A stretch of DNA of 64,000 bases from assembly GCF_965221685.1 (NCBI RefSeq), contig NZ_OZ244907.1. One strand, written 5' to 3'. Made by a program: the position numbers and the translations under genes. Positions 10,193 through 17,743 of the stretch are shown piece by piece (within the stretch, counting starts at the first letter, position 1; each line of letters begins with the position of its first letter). The DNA is from Palauibacter sp022826685 (GTDB lineage Bacteria; Gemmatimonadota; Gemmatimonadetes; Palauibacterales; Palauibacteraceae). Under the pieces are notes generated by a model. It saw nothing but the letters and a program-made list of their open reading frames with translations. It was not told where the DNA came from and did not search any database.

Positions 10193-10278
10193 AGACGGTC
10201 ACCGGCAAGCAGTTTTGCCGATTGATCGAGGATCGCGGCTGGCGGCTAAGGCGAGTCAGCGATGACTCGGAGTTGTAG
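10189..10278 (+). pseudogene. hicA: HicA toxin, truncated N-terminal remnant
   Basis: GTG start followed by KTVTGKQFCRLIEDRGWRL and RRVSDDSEL, then TAG after 29 codons. The first 22 residues match the conserved start of HicA mRNA interferases (K-x-VSGKEFCRILE-x-x-GW-x-L-x-R), but the catalytic GSHH segment that should follow is absent, so the fragment cannot be active. Confidence 0.6.
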
Positions 10279-10370
10279 GTAAGGCCCTGTCGCGCATCCC
10301 GCTGCCCCAGCTGGGCCATCCGCTTGAACCCCGCTCCGGGGAACTCACGCAGGCCGCGTAGTCCCAATCG

Positions 10371-11372
10371 TCAAATGTCGAGGAGGACCTTGCCGAAGGA
10401 TTGGTTGGACTCGACGTAGCGGTGGGCTTCGGCGGCCTGGGCGAGGGGGAAGACGCGGTCGATGACTGGGCGCAGGTGGGAGGGGTCGTCCTCCGGCGCC
10501 GTGAAGCCGGGGAGGAAGCGGGTCGCGAACATCTCCGTGAGGGTCGCCTTTTCCGCCTTCGAGCGCGCGCGGAGGACGGTGCCGACGACGGTCGCGCGCT
10601 TCCCCATGAGGGTGCGGAGGTTGGCCTCGACCTTCATGCCGCCCATGACGCCGACGATGACGAGGCGGCCGAGAGTGGCGAGGCTCGCGATGTTCGCTTC
10701 CCAGTACGGGGCGCCGACGGTGTCGAGGATGACGTCGGCGCCGGCCCGGTCGGTGTGGCGGGCGACCTCGTCGGCGAAGGAGCCGGCCCGGCGGTCGACG
10801 GCGAGGTCGTGCGGCAGTCCGGTTTCGCGGATGCGGTCGAGCTTGGCCGCCGACGCCGTGGCGATGATCGAGCCCGCTCCCGCCGCCCGGGCGAGCTGCA
10901 GGGCGGCGGTTCCCACGCCGCCCCCGGCCGTGTGCACGAGCACGCATTCGCCGGCGCGCAGGCGGCCGCGCTCGATGAGGGCGTCCGCCGCGGTGAGGAA
11001 GACCTCCGGGATCGCTCCCGCCTCGGTCCAGCTCAGCTTCGGCGGGACGGGCAGGAGCTGCCCGGCCGGGACTGTCACGCGCTCCGCGTATCCGCCGCCG
11101 CCCAGAATGCCCATCGCGCGGTCGCCCGCGGACCAGCCGGTGACGCCGGCCCCGACCGCCTCGATCTCGCCGGCGAACTCGAGTCCCGGGATGTCCGCCG
11201 GAGCGTCCGCCGGCGCCGGATAGCGGCCTAGCCGCTGCAGGAGGTCGGCCCGGTTGATCCCCGCGCAGCGCACGCGCACCCGCACCTCGCCCGCCCCCGC
11301 GACCGGGTCGTCCCTCTCCACGAGTTCGAGGACCTCCGGGCCGCCGGGCTCCCGGATCCGGATCGCCCTCAT
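10371..11372 (-). CDS. NAD(P)H:quinone oxidoreductase, zinc-independent MDR family
   Basis: 333 residues of the medium-chain dehydrogenase/reductase superfamily, QOR/PIG3 type. It opens MRAIRIREPGGPEVLEL, has the GroES-like domain with CAGINRADLLQRLGRYP, GLEFAGEIEAVG and the cofactor motif HTAGGGVGTAALQLA, followed by VILDTVGAPYWEANI. No structural-zinc cysteine quartet is seen, as expected for QORs. The likely reaction is NADPH-dependent one-electron or two-electron reduction of quinones. ATG 11372 overlaps the stop of the nucleotidyltransferase gene (ATGA); the conserved protein begins here, so longer upstream frames are rejected. Confidence 0.9.
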   Translation of the reverse strand: MRAIRIREPGGPEVLELVERDDPVAGAGEVRVRVRCAGINRADLLQRLGRYPAPADAPADIPGLEFAGEIEAVGAGVTGWSAGDRAMGILGGGGYAERVTVPAGQLLPVPPKLSWTEAGAIPEVFLTAADALIERGRLRAGECVLVHTAGGGVGTAALQLARAAGAGSIIATASAAKLDRIRETGLPHDLAVDRRAGSFADEVARHTDRAGADVILDTVGAPYWEANIASLATLGRLVIVGVMGGMKVEANLRTLMGKRATVVGTVLRARSKAEKATLTEMFATRFLPGFTAPEDDPSHLRPVIDRVFPLAQAAEAHRYVESNQSFGKVLLDI

Positions 11373-12133
11373 GCGGAGCCGCTCCGGGCCGGAGGGGCCG
11401 CCCCGAAGGCGCGCCGCGCGGCGTCCAGCCGCTCCGGCGTCCCGATGTCGTACCACGCCGCGCCCGTCGCATCGAACCCCGCGACGTGCTCCCCGTCCCC
11501 GATCCAGTCCATGTACGAATCCATGATCGAGAAGACCCCTCCTTCCGCGTAGCGTTCGAACACGCGCGGCGAGATCGCGTGGATGCCGCAGAAGCCGTAC
11601 TCCCGGGCTTCGTCCGCGCTCGACGGCTCCCGTGCGACGACTTCCCACCCCTCATCCCGGTTCGCGCGCCCGTACACGCCGCGCCCATCCACCAGGAGCG
11701 GGCGCGACGTCTCCCGTTCCGCGATCGCGAGCGTCGCCAGCCGCCCGTCCCCCGCCTCCCCCTCCAGGTGCGCGCGATACAGCGCGGGGAGGTCGACGTC
11801 GGTCACGACGTCGCAGTTGTGGAGGAGGAAGGGTTCCCGCCCCTCGAACAGCGACCGCGCGTGGAAGAGCCCGCCGCTTGTGTCCAGGGGAGCCGGCGAC
11901 TCCTCGTCCTCCCGCGACACGAACACCGGGACGCCCAGCGACGACGCCTCGGCCCACGCCGCCACCTGCTCCGCGAGATAGTGCGCATTCACGATCAGCC
12001 GGTGCGCGCCCGCCGAGACGAGGTTCCCGGCGACGCGCTCCAGCAGCGGGACGCCGCCGAAGTCGACGAGCGCCTTCGGGGTCGCGTCGGTGAGCGGCCG
12101 CAGGCGGCGCCCCCGGCCCGCCGCGAAGATCAT
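11369..12133 (-). CDS. nucleotidyltransferase, MurU-like (MurNAc/hexose-1-P)
   Basis: 254 residues with the sugar-1-phosphate nucleotidyltransferase fold: MIFAAGRGRRLRPLT and TPKAL at the N-terminus (nucleotide binding), LLHNCDVVTDVD as the metal-binding Asp region, and a C-terminal YDIGTPERLDAARR. It resembles MurU, the UTP:MurNAc-1-phosphate uridylyltransferase of the AmgK-MurU peptidoglycan salvage route, and mannose-1-phosphate guanylyltransferases more distantly. The neighbour upstream is an AmgK-like kinase, which supports MurU activity; substrate is inference. ATG 12133 has GGAGG very close; an in-frame TTG at 12142 is an alternative. Confidence 0.82.
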   Translation of the reverse strand: MIFAAGRGRRLRPLTDATPKALVDFGGVPLLERVAGNLVSAGAHRLIVNAHYLAEQVAAWAEASSLGVPVFVSREDEESPAPLDTSGGLFHARSLFEGREPFLLHNCDVVTDVDLPALYRAHLEGEAGDGRLATLAIAERETSRPLLVDGRGVYGRANRDEGWEVVAREPSSADEAREYGFCGIHAISPRVFERYAEGGVFSIMDSYMDWIGDGEHVAGFDATGAAWYDIGTPERLDAARRAFGAAPPARSGSA

Positions 12134-12147
12134 CGCCTCCAAGCGGC

Positions 12148-13629
12148 TCAGACCCGCGCGGGACGGCGGGGCCAGTCCGCCGACTCCCGGTGCGTGACCT
12201 CCACGCGTACACCGGGGAAACGCACGCTCAGGTGCCGGCGCAGCCGCTCCGCCATGTACACCGAGCGGTGCTGTCCCCCCGTACACCCGAAATGCACGCT
12301 CAGGCTGTGGAAACCGCGTTCCAGGTAGTTCGCGATGTGCGCGTCCACGATCCCCCGCACCCGTTCCCAGAACTCCTGCGCCTCCGGACGGGCCGAGATG
12401 AACGCGACCGTCTCCTCATCGAGACCCGTGAGGTCGCGGTACGCCTCCTCCCGGCCCGGGTTCGGGAGCCCGCGGCAGTCGAACACGTATCCCCCGCCGT
12501 GACCCGAGGTGTCCGCCGGATATCCGCCGGGGTACCGGAAGCTCGAGACGGTCACCTCCAGCCCTCCCTCGACCGCCGGCGCCTCCGCCGCGCGCCCCCA
12601 GCGGTCGACGATCGCGCCCAGCGCCCCCTCGAGTTCGGGCACCTCCACGGGCAGCCCTCCCGCGAGCAACCCCCGCAGGTTCTCCGCCGCGTACGGCACG
12701 CTCTGCAGGAAGCGCGGCTTTCGCTCGAAGAATCCCCGGTAGCCGTAGGCTCCGAGCGCCTGCAGCAGGCGCACGAGGACGTACCCCGGCCAGAGTTCCA
12801 GGAACTCCTCGCGCCGGGCGACGCCGTGCGATTCGATGACGCCGATGTAGTGATCGAGCAGCGCCTCCCGGTGCCGGTCCGCGAGATTCGCCTTCGAGTC
12901 GTAGAGAAGCGACGCCACGTCGTACTGCAGCGCCCCGCGCCGTCCGCCCTGGTAGTCGATGAACCAGGGTTCCGGACCCTCCGGCCCCTGCCGCACCATC
13001 ACGTTGCGGGACTGGAGGTCGCGGTACAGGAACCAGGACCGGTCGCCGGCGAGCAGGTGGCGCGCGAGCCGCGAGAAGTCGCGCTCCAGATGCGCCTCGT
13101 TGAAAGGCACGTGCGCGAGCTTCAGGAAGTGGTACTTGAAGTAGTTGAGATCCCAGAGGATGGACTGCCGGTCGAACGCCGCCCGGGGATAGGCCCGCCG
13201 GAAGTCGATCCGCTTCCCTCCCTCGACCTGGAAGCGCGGCAGGACGTCGAGCACCTGCCGGTAGAGGGGGAGGACGGCGTCTGGGAGGGCGTCGGATCCC
13301 GGGTCCCGCGCCTCCTTGATCGCGTCGAAGAGGGTCGTGTCGCCGAGATCCTCGAGGAGCCACACGCCGGACTCCTCGTCCGCCCCGTAGACCTCCGGCA
13401 CGGGCAGTCCGAGTTCGCGCAACGTGCGGGAGTAGGAGAGAAAGGCCCGGTTCTCCATCGCGTCGGGCCCGTGAGCGCCCACGGCGGAGGCGCCGTCCCC
13501 TGCGGTGAGACGCCAGTAGCTGCGGGCGGAGCCGTCCGACGCGACGGGGCGGATGTCCACCGGCGGTTCGCCGTGCCACTCGACGAAGAGCGCCGACGCG
13601 AGGTCGACCAGCGCCTTGCCGGGACTCAT
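12148..13629 (-). CDS. AmgK-like sugar kinase fused to RapZ C-terminal domain
   Basis: 493 residues in two parts. Residues 1 to about 355 form an aminoglycoside-phosphotransferase-like kinase: SDGSARSYWRL, WLLEDLGDTTLFD, catalytic FLYRDLQSRNVMV and metal-binding FIDYQGGRRGALQYD. This is the pattern of AmgK, the anomeric MurNAc/GlcNAc kinase. From about 360 to the end lies a RapZ C-terminal domain: YVFDCRGLPNPG, LTGLDEETVAF, ARPEAQEFWERV and HFGCTGGQHRSVYMAERL, matching the glucosamine-6-phosphate-sensing half of RNase adapter RapZ. The RapZ P-loop half is absent. Start ATG 13629 touches the pyrD stop (TGATG). The MurU-like gene follows 14 bases later. Likely role: salvage kinase with an amino-sugar-phosphate sensing tail. 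Confidence 0.85.
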   Translation of the reverse strand: MSPGKALVDLASALFVEWHGEPPVDIRPVASDGSARSYWRLTAGDGASAVGAHGPDAMENRAFLSYSRTLRELGLPVPEVYGADEESGVWLLEDLGDTTLFDAIKEARDPGSDALPDAVLPLYRQVLDVLPRFQVEGGKRIDFRRAYPRAAFDRQSILWDLNYFKYHFLKLAHVPFNEAHLERDFSRLARHLLAGDRSWFLYRDLQSRNVMVRQGPEGPEPWFIDYQGGRRGALQYDVASLLYDSKANLADRHREALLDHYIGVIESHGVARREEFLELWPGYVLVRLLQALGAYGYRGFFERKPRFLQSVPYAAENLRGLLAGGLPVEVPELEGALGAIVDRWGRAAEAPAVEGGLEVTVSSFRYPGGYPADTSGHGGGYVFDCRGLPNPGREEAYRDLTGLDEETVAFISARPEAQEFWERVRGIVDAHIANYLERGFHSLSVHFGCTGGQHRSVYMAERLRRHLSVRFPGVRVEVTHRESADWPRRPARV

Positions 13630-14645
13630 CAGCCCGCCGGAATCGCGGGGCCCCTGCCTGGCCGGGACTGGAGGGCCCCCACGAGATCGTCGAGGCGTGC
13701 GACTCCGTTCGCCTGCATGTACTCCGAGAGCCCCTCGTGGACCGCCACCGCCGCGCCCGGATCGACGAACGACGCCGTCCCGATCTGGACGAGACAGGCG
13801 CCGGCGAGGACGTACTGCAACGCGTCCTCGGCGTTGCGGATCCCTCCGATCCCCATGATCGGAAGCCCGCACGTCTGCCGCGCCCGCCACGTCGCGTACA
13901 CCCCCATGGGGAGGATCGCGGGCCCGCTCACGCCGCCGGACCGGTTGCCGATGAGCGGTTCGCGCCGCGAAATGTCGACGACCATCCCGGGGAAGGTGTT
14001 GATCGCGCTCAGGCCGTCGGCCCCCGCCTCCTCGCAGATGCGGGCGAAGTCGCCCACGTCGGGGACGTTGGGCGTGAGTTTGATCACGAGCGGCCGTTCC
14101 GTGCAGCCGCGGAGCCGCGCCACGAGGTCGGCCAGCGCCCTCTCGTCGGTGCCGAACATCGTGCCGCCCTTCACGTTCGGGCAGGAGACGTTGATCTCGT
14201 ACCCGAGGAAGCCGTCCTCTCCGTCGAGTCCGCTCACGACAGCGGCGAAGTCCTCCGCCGAGTGCCCGACGACGTTCACGAACACCTGCGCGCGGCTGAG
14301 ATGCTCGCGCAGCCAGGGAAGTTTCTCCGCGATGAAGCCGTGCAGGCCGGGGTTCTCGAGCCCGATCGCGTTGATCATCCCGCCGGGCGTCTCCGCGACG
14401 CGGTGCGGCGGGTTGCCGGGGCGGGGCTCGAGGCTCACCGCCTTCGTGACGAGCCCCCCGATCTCGTCGAGGGGGATGAGACCCGCGTATTCCTGCCCGT
14501 AGCCGCAAGTGCCCGACGCCAGGAGCACGGGACTCGGGAACTCCGCTCCGAAGACGCGCTGGACGAGGCCCGGAGACGCCGCGGCCGGGGTCAGATCGCC
14601 CCCCAGTCGAGTTCCTCCGCGGGGAAGACGGAACCCTCGATGCAC
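13629..14645 (-). CDS. pyrD: dihydroorotate dehydrogenase, class 1B catalytic subunit
   Basis: FMN enzyme oxidising dihydroorotate to orotate, partnered with PyrK. Motifs: LLASGTCGYGQEY, AIGLENPGL, INVSCPNVKGG with the class 1 catalytic cysteine, KLTPNVPDVGD, GNRSGGVSGPAI and MGIGGIRNAEDALQYVLAGA. It is immediately downstream of pyrK and overlaps it. The start is unclear: the conserved protein needs only the codons after about 14594, where a CTG overlaps the pyrK stop (CTGA) with a G-rich run just upstream. The nearest standard start is the GTG at 14645 used here, which overlaps pyrK by 55 bases and has a poorly spaced site. Confidence 0.92.
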   Translation of the reverse strand: MHRGFRLPRGGTRLGGDLTPAAASPGLVQRVFGAEFPSPVLLASGTCGYGQEYAGLIPLDEIGGLVTKAVSLEPRPGNPPHRVAETPGGMINAIGLENPGLHGFIAEKLPWLREHLSRAQVFVNVVGHSAEDFAAVVSGLDGEDGFLGYEINVSCPNVKGGTMFGTDERALADLVARLRGCTERPLVIKLTPNVPDVGDFARICEEAGADGLSAINTFPGMVVDISRREPLIGNRSGGVSGPAILPMGVYATWRARQTCGLPIMGIGGIRNAEDALQYVLAGACLVQIGTASFVDPGAAVAVHEGLSEYMQANGVARLDDLVGALQSRPGRGPAIPAG

Positions 14646-15403
14646 GCCTTCACCCAGCGTCCGTCCGCCCCGCGTACGACGCATCCCTGGCAGGTGCCGA
14701 TCCCGCAGCCCATGTGCTCCTCCACGGAGACCTGGAGCCGGCGGCCGTGTTCACGCGCGAAGGCGGCGAGCGCCCGCAGGAGCGGTGTCGGACCGCAGCC
14801 GAGGAGGAGCGCGTCCGACGCCGGGTCGAGGCCCGCGGTCACGAGGCCCTTCCGGCCGGCGCTCCCGTCTTCCGTGAACAACTCCGGGTCGTGATCCGTG
14901 AGGCGGGCGATGAGCGCGGGGTCGAAGACGGCTCCGGCGTCCCGCTCTCCGTAGATGAGCCGCACCCGCCGCCCCGCGGACGCCTCGCGCGCCGCGAGGA
15001 AGATGAACGGGGCGAGCCCGACGCCGCCCGCGACGCACTCGACGTCCGCGCCCTCCGTGTCGAAGGGGCGGCCCAGCGGGCCGAGGAGAAGGGCGGTCTG
15101 CCCGACCTCCAGCTTCGCGAGCGCCCGGGTGCCCTGTCCGTAGGCGCGCAGGAGGATGCCGACCTCGCCGCCGGGACCCGTCCAGCCGACGCTGAACGGA
15201 CGCGGGAGGAGCCAGGCCCCCGGCTCGTCGAGCCCGACGCCGAGCATGACGAACTGCCCGGGGAGCGAGGCGGCCGCGATGTCCGGGCAGTCGAACTCCT
15301 GCCACCAGGTATCGCGGGCCACGAAGCGCGTGGAGAGCAGCGTCGCCCGCCGGCTCACGGGCGCCGCGCGCTCCACGGCCACACCGCCGCCGGCGCTCAG
15401 CAC
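14591..15403 (-). CDS. pyrK: dihydroorotate dehydrogenase electron-transfer subunit
   Basis: 270 residues. FAD and [2Fe-2S] subunit passing electrons from PyrD FMN to NAD. The ferredoxin-reductase-like FAD domain shows LPRPFSV and LRAYGQGTRAL; the nucleotide part has CVAGGVGLAPFIFLA and LLGCGPTPLLRAL; the cluster motif is C233-x4-C238-x2-C241-x12-C254 (CGIGTCQGC), as in Lactococcus and Bacillus PyrK. It starts with GTG 15403, overlapping the amidase stop by seven bases, and is followed directly by pyrD. Confidence 0.94.
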   Translation of the reverse strand: MLSAGGGVAVERAAPVSRRATLLSTRFVARDTWWQEFDCPDIAAASLPGQFVMLGVGLDEPGAWLLPRPFSVGWTGPGGEVGILLRAYGQGTRALAKLEVGQTALLLGPLGRPFDTEGADVECVAGGVGLAPFIFLAAREASAGRRVRLIYGERDAGAVFDPALIARLTDHDPELFTEDGSAGRKGLVTAGLDPASDALLLGCGPTPLLRALAAFAREHGRRLQVSVEEHMGCGIGTCQGCVVRGADGRWVKACIEGSVFPAEELDWGAI

Positions 15404-16665
15404 CCCGACTCCGGCGCGGAAGCGTACCGGCGCAGCACGTCCTCCCGGTACGCGACGATCGCGTCCGCGATCGCCCGCGCGATGACTCCCTGTCCTTCCG
15501 CGCCGTTCAGGTAGCGCTCCTCTTCATCGTTCGAGAGAAAACCCACTTCGACGATCACCGACGGCATGCGCACGAGCGCCCCGAGGAGCACCCACCACGG
15601 GCCCTGAATGACGCCGCGGTCGGGGGCCCCGCCGCGCCGGACGCTCCGGATCGAGTTCTGCACGAACCCGGCGAAGAGCCGCGACTCCGCATAATTTTCA
15701 TTACGGTCCATTCCCGCGAGGATGAACTGAACGTCGGAGGGCGAACCCCCGGCGTCATCCACCTCGGGTCCGCGGTTCTCCCGCAGCGCGACCTCTCGCG
15801 CCTCCTCCGAGCGGGCCTCCCCGAGGAAGATGGTCTCGAACCCGCGCGCGCGCTCGTCCGCCGCGGCGTTGGCGTGGATCGAGACGAAGAGATCCCCGGC
15901 CCGGTCCACCGCGAACTGGGACCGCACGTCGAGGTCCACGTAGACATCCGTCTCGCGAGTCAGGTGAGGCTCGAACATCTCGCGCCCTTCAAGCTCGTCG
16001 TACAGTTGTCTTCCGATCGCGAGCACGATGTCCTTTTCGTAGCTCGCGCTGCCGAGCGTTCCCGGGTCCCGGCCGCCGTGCCCCGGGTCGATGATCACGC
16101 GCCACGGCGCCGTCGGGTCGACGCGGGCCGGCAACGGGTCGGCGGCCGGCGGGGGGGACGGAGACGCCGCGGATGCGGCGGACGCCTCGGACCCCTCGGA
16201 TCCCTCGGACGCGGCGGCGACGGGCGGCGGTCCCTCCGACACCCACCGCGTGACGAACTCCGCCGGAAGCCAGAAGGCGCCGCCCTCCTCGTAGGGCGGA
16301 TTCGCAAGCTGCAGCGCGCGTCCCCCGTGTCGGAAGAAGGGAGACTCCGCCTCGAACGCGACCGCCACTCCACGGAGGCGGGCCCGAAGGAAGACGCCGG
16401 TCCACGTGACGTCCTCGAGGACGCTCTCCAGGGCGAGTGAAAGACCCGCCGCATCGACGGCGGGGTAGGCCCGGTGCCGCGCGATGGCGACGCTCACGGT
16501 GCGGCCCGAAACCTGCGCCTGAACCGTCTCGGGGGGCTCCTGCGCGGCGATTCCCGTCAGGGTCCCGGAGAGCACGGTCTGCGCGACGACGACGGCGGCC
16601 ACCGCGATCCGCCGGCGCGCGCCGACCCGGTCGCGTCCGCCGCCGGCTCCCCGGTCAACCCCCAC
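15397..16665 (-). CDS. N-acetylmuramoyl-L-alanine amidase (Amidase_3)
   Basis: 422 residues, periplasmic. A signal segment (about 19-41, ending IAAQ) is followed by a beta-rich N-terminal domain, a low-complexity Ser/Glu/Ala/Pro linker (about 150-182) and the zinc amidase: His196 in IIDPGHGGRDPG, Glu210 in SYEKDIVLAIG, His264 in FVSIHANAAAD and the catalytic Glu in VIVEVGFLSN near the end. It cleaves the bond between MurNAc and the stem peptide, as in daughter-cell separation. In the same run as the AmgK/MurU-like genes, it would supply material for sugar salvage. The EnvC-like protein at 29516-30787 could be its activator. Start GTG 16665 overlaps smpB. Confidence 0.92.
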   Translation of the reverse strand: MGVDRGAGGGRDRVGARRRIAVAAVVVAQTVLSGTLTGIAAQEPPETVQAQVSGRTVSVAIARHRAYPAVDAAGLSLALESVLEDVTWTGVFLRARLRGVAVAFEAESPFFRHGGRALQLANPPYEEGGAFWLPAEFVTRWVSEGPPPVAAASEGSEGSEASAASAASPSPPPAADPLPARVDPTAPWRVIIDPGHGGRDPGTLGSASYEKDIVLAIGRQLYDELEGREMFEPHLTRETDVYVDLDVRSQFAVDRAGDLFVSIHANAAADERARGFETIFLGEARSEEAREVALRENRGPEVDDAGGSPSDVQFILAGMDRNENYAESRLFAGFVQNSIRSVRRGGAPDRGVIQGPWWVLLGALVRMPSVIVEVGFLSNDEEERYLNGAEGQGVIARAIADAIVAYREDVLRRYASAPESGC

Positions 16666-17128
16666 GCGCCGCCTCCCTCTTCGCCCGCTCGGCCTCCCGC
16701 TGCATCGTCTTCCTCTTCAGATCCTCCCGCCGATCCCGGTGCTTCTTCCCCCGCGCCAGCCCCAGCGTGACCTTGGCGAAGCCGCGCCGAAAATGGATGT
16801 CCAGCGGCACGAGCGTCAGCCCGCTCTCCCGCGTCTTCGAGCGCAGGCGATCGATCTCCCGCCTCTTGAGCAGGAGCTTACGCCGGCGCACCGGATCGGG
16901 GGCGTCGATCGTCGCCTTGTCGTACGGAGGAATGTGGAGATTATGGAGCCACGCCTCCCCGTCGTCGATCCGCCCGTACGAGTCCGTGAAGCTCGCCTTC
17001 CCGTCGCGGAGCGACTTCACCTCCGCGCCCCGCAGCACGAGTCCCGCCTCGAACTGTTCGAGCACCTCGTAGTCGTGTCGAGCCTTCCTGTTGCGGGCGA
17101 TGACCCGGACCCCATCGCGATCGCCCAC
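16655..17128 (-). CDS. smpB: SsrA-binding protein SmpB
   Basis: 157 residues. Binds tmRNA and delivers it to stalled ribosomes in trans-translation. It shows IARNRKARHDYEV, FEAGLVLRGAEVKSLR, the GKASFTDSY motif, LHNLHIPPY, RKLLLKRREIDRL and the basic C-terminal tail GLARGKKHRDRREDLKRK that reaches the decoding centre. Length is typical. GTG start at 17128, three bases after the YtxH-protein stop. No ssrA gene is seen in this window. Confidence 0.97.
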   Translation of the reverse strand: MGDRDGVRVIARNRKARHDYEVLEQFEAGLVLRGAEVKSLRDGKASFTDSYGRIDDGEAWLHNLHIPPYDKATIDAPDPVRRRKLLLKRREIDRLRSKTRESGLTLVPLDIHFRRGFAKVTLGLARGKKHRDRREDLKRKTMQREAERAKREAARGG

Positions 17129-17131
17129 GGC

Positions 17132-17656
17132 TCACTCCCGGGACGCCCCGCCGTCCGCGTCTCCGGCTTTCTCGTCGGCCTCCGGCGCTTCGCCCGTCTC
17201 GTCTCCGGTTGCGTCTCCCGATTCATCCCCGGATCCATCCTCCGGGTCCCCGCCTTCCGCCAGCGCTGCTCGGTAGGCCTCCTTGGACTCGGAGACGCGC
17301 GCTTCGAGGTCGGATCGGGCCTGCCGGGCCGCGTCCTTCCCCGCCTTGATCGCCTCCCCCGCCTTCTTCTGGCGGTCGGCGACGTTCCGGCGGAAGGTCC
17401 CCACCTGCGTTTCCACCCGATCGCGCGTGCGGTCGTAACGTTCCCCGAGCGTGTCGCGGAGGTCCGTGAGCCGCTCCCCCGTCCCTTCCCTGAGCCGGCG
17501 GGCCCCCTCCTTGAGGTCGGCCTGCGTCTCGCGTCCGGATTTCGGCGCCAGGAGCAGCGCGACGCCCGCACCCACGAGGGCGCCGCAGAGGAATGCGACG
17601 ACCCCGGACGCCCGGCGTTCCACGACGACGTACGGCTGTTGATCCTGCTCCGACAT
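17132..17656 (-). CDS. YtxH-domain membrane-anchored protein
   Basis: 174 residues. A single N-terminal hydrophobic segment (about 17-37, GVVAFLCGALVGAGVALLLAP) is followed by the YtxH signature APKSGRETQADLKEGA and a long amphipathic Lys/Arg/Asp/Glu helix that probably forms a coiled coil, ending in an acidic Gly/Asp/Glu tail. YtxH proteins are general-stress proteins of unknown mechanism. ATG 17656 has GGAGAG eight bases upstream; the GTG nine bases earlier has no room for a ribosome site. First gene of the run reading to 10371. Confidence 0.85.
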   Translation of the reverse strand: MSEQDQQPYVVVERRASGVVAFLCGALVGAGVALLLAPKSGRETQADLKEGARRLREGTGERLTDLRDTLGERYDRTRDRVETQVGTFRRNVADRQKKAGEAIKAGKDAARQARSDLEARVSESKEAYRAALAEGGDPEDGSGDESGDATGDETGEAPEADEKAGDADGGASRE

Positions 17657-17743
17657 GTCACTCACTCTCCTGCTGGCGCCCTGGCGAAAGCTGGCGGCCC
17701 GGCAGCCCTCGGCGGCCAGGCGACCGCTGAGGGCTCGGCGAAC

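Larger units (their letters stand above)
9852..10370. other. gene-free stretch with decayed toxin-antitoxin fragments
   Basis: About 520 bp without an intact gene between the DUF72 and oxidoreductase genes. It contains a Phd/YefM antitoxin tail on the minus strand, a short unidentified peptide end on the plus strand and a truncated HicA start, annotated separately. The final 90 bases before 10370 show nothing I recognise. Confidence 0.6.

Noticed and set aside
9852..10370. tRNA or small RNA gene in the largest gap
   Set aside because: No cloverleaf or conserved RNA motif could be found; the content is better explained by decayed toxin-antitoxin fragments.
12190..14502. A 770-codon open frame on the plus strand
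   Set aside because: Antisense to the kinase-RapZ and pyrD genes, both with clear family motifs; composition is Arg/Pro/Val-rich with no motif.
13630..14508. Possible fusion of a pyrD-region frame to the kinase
   Set aside because: The upstream part of the kinase frame is the shadow of pyrD; ATG 13629 touching the pyrD stop is the natural start.
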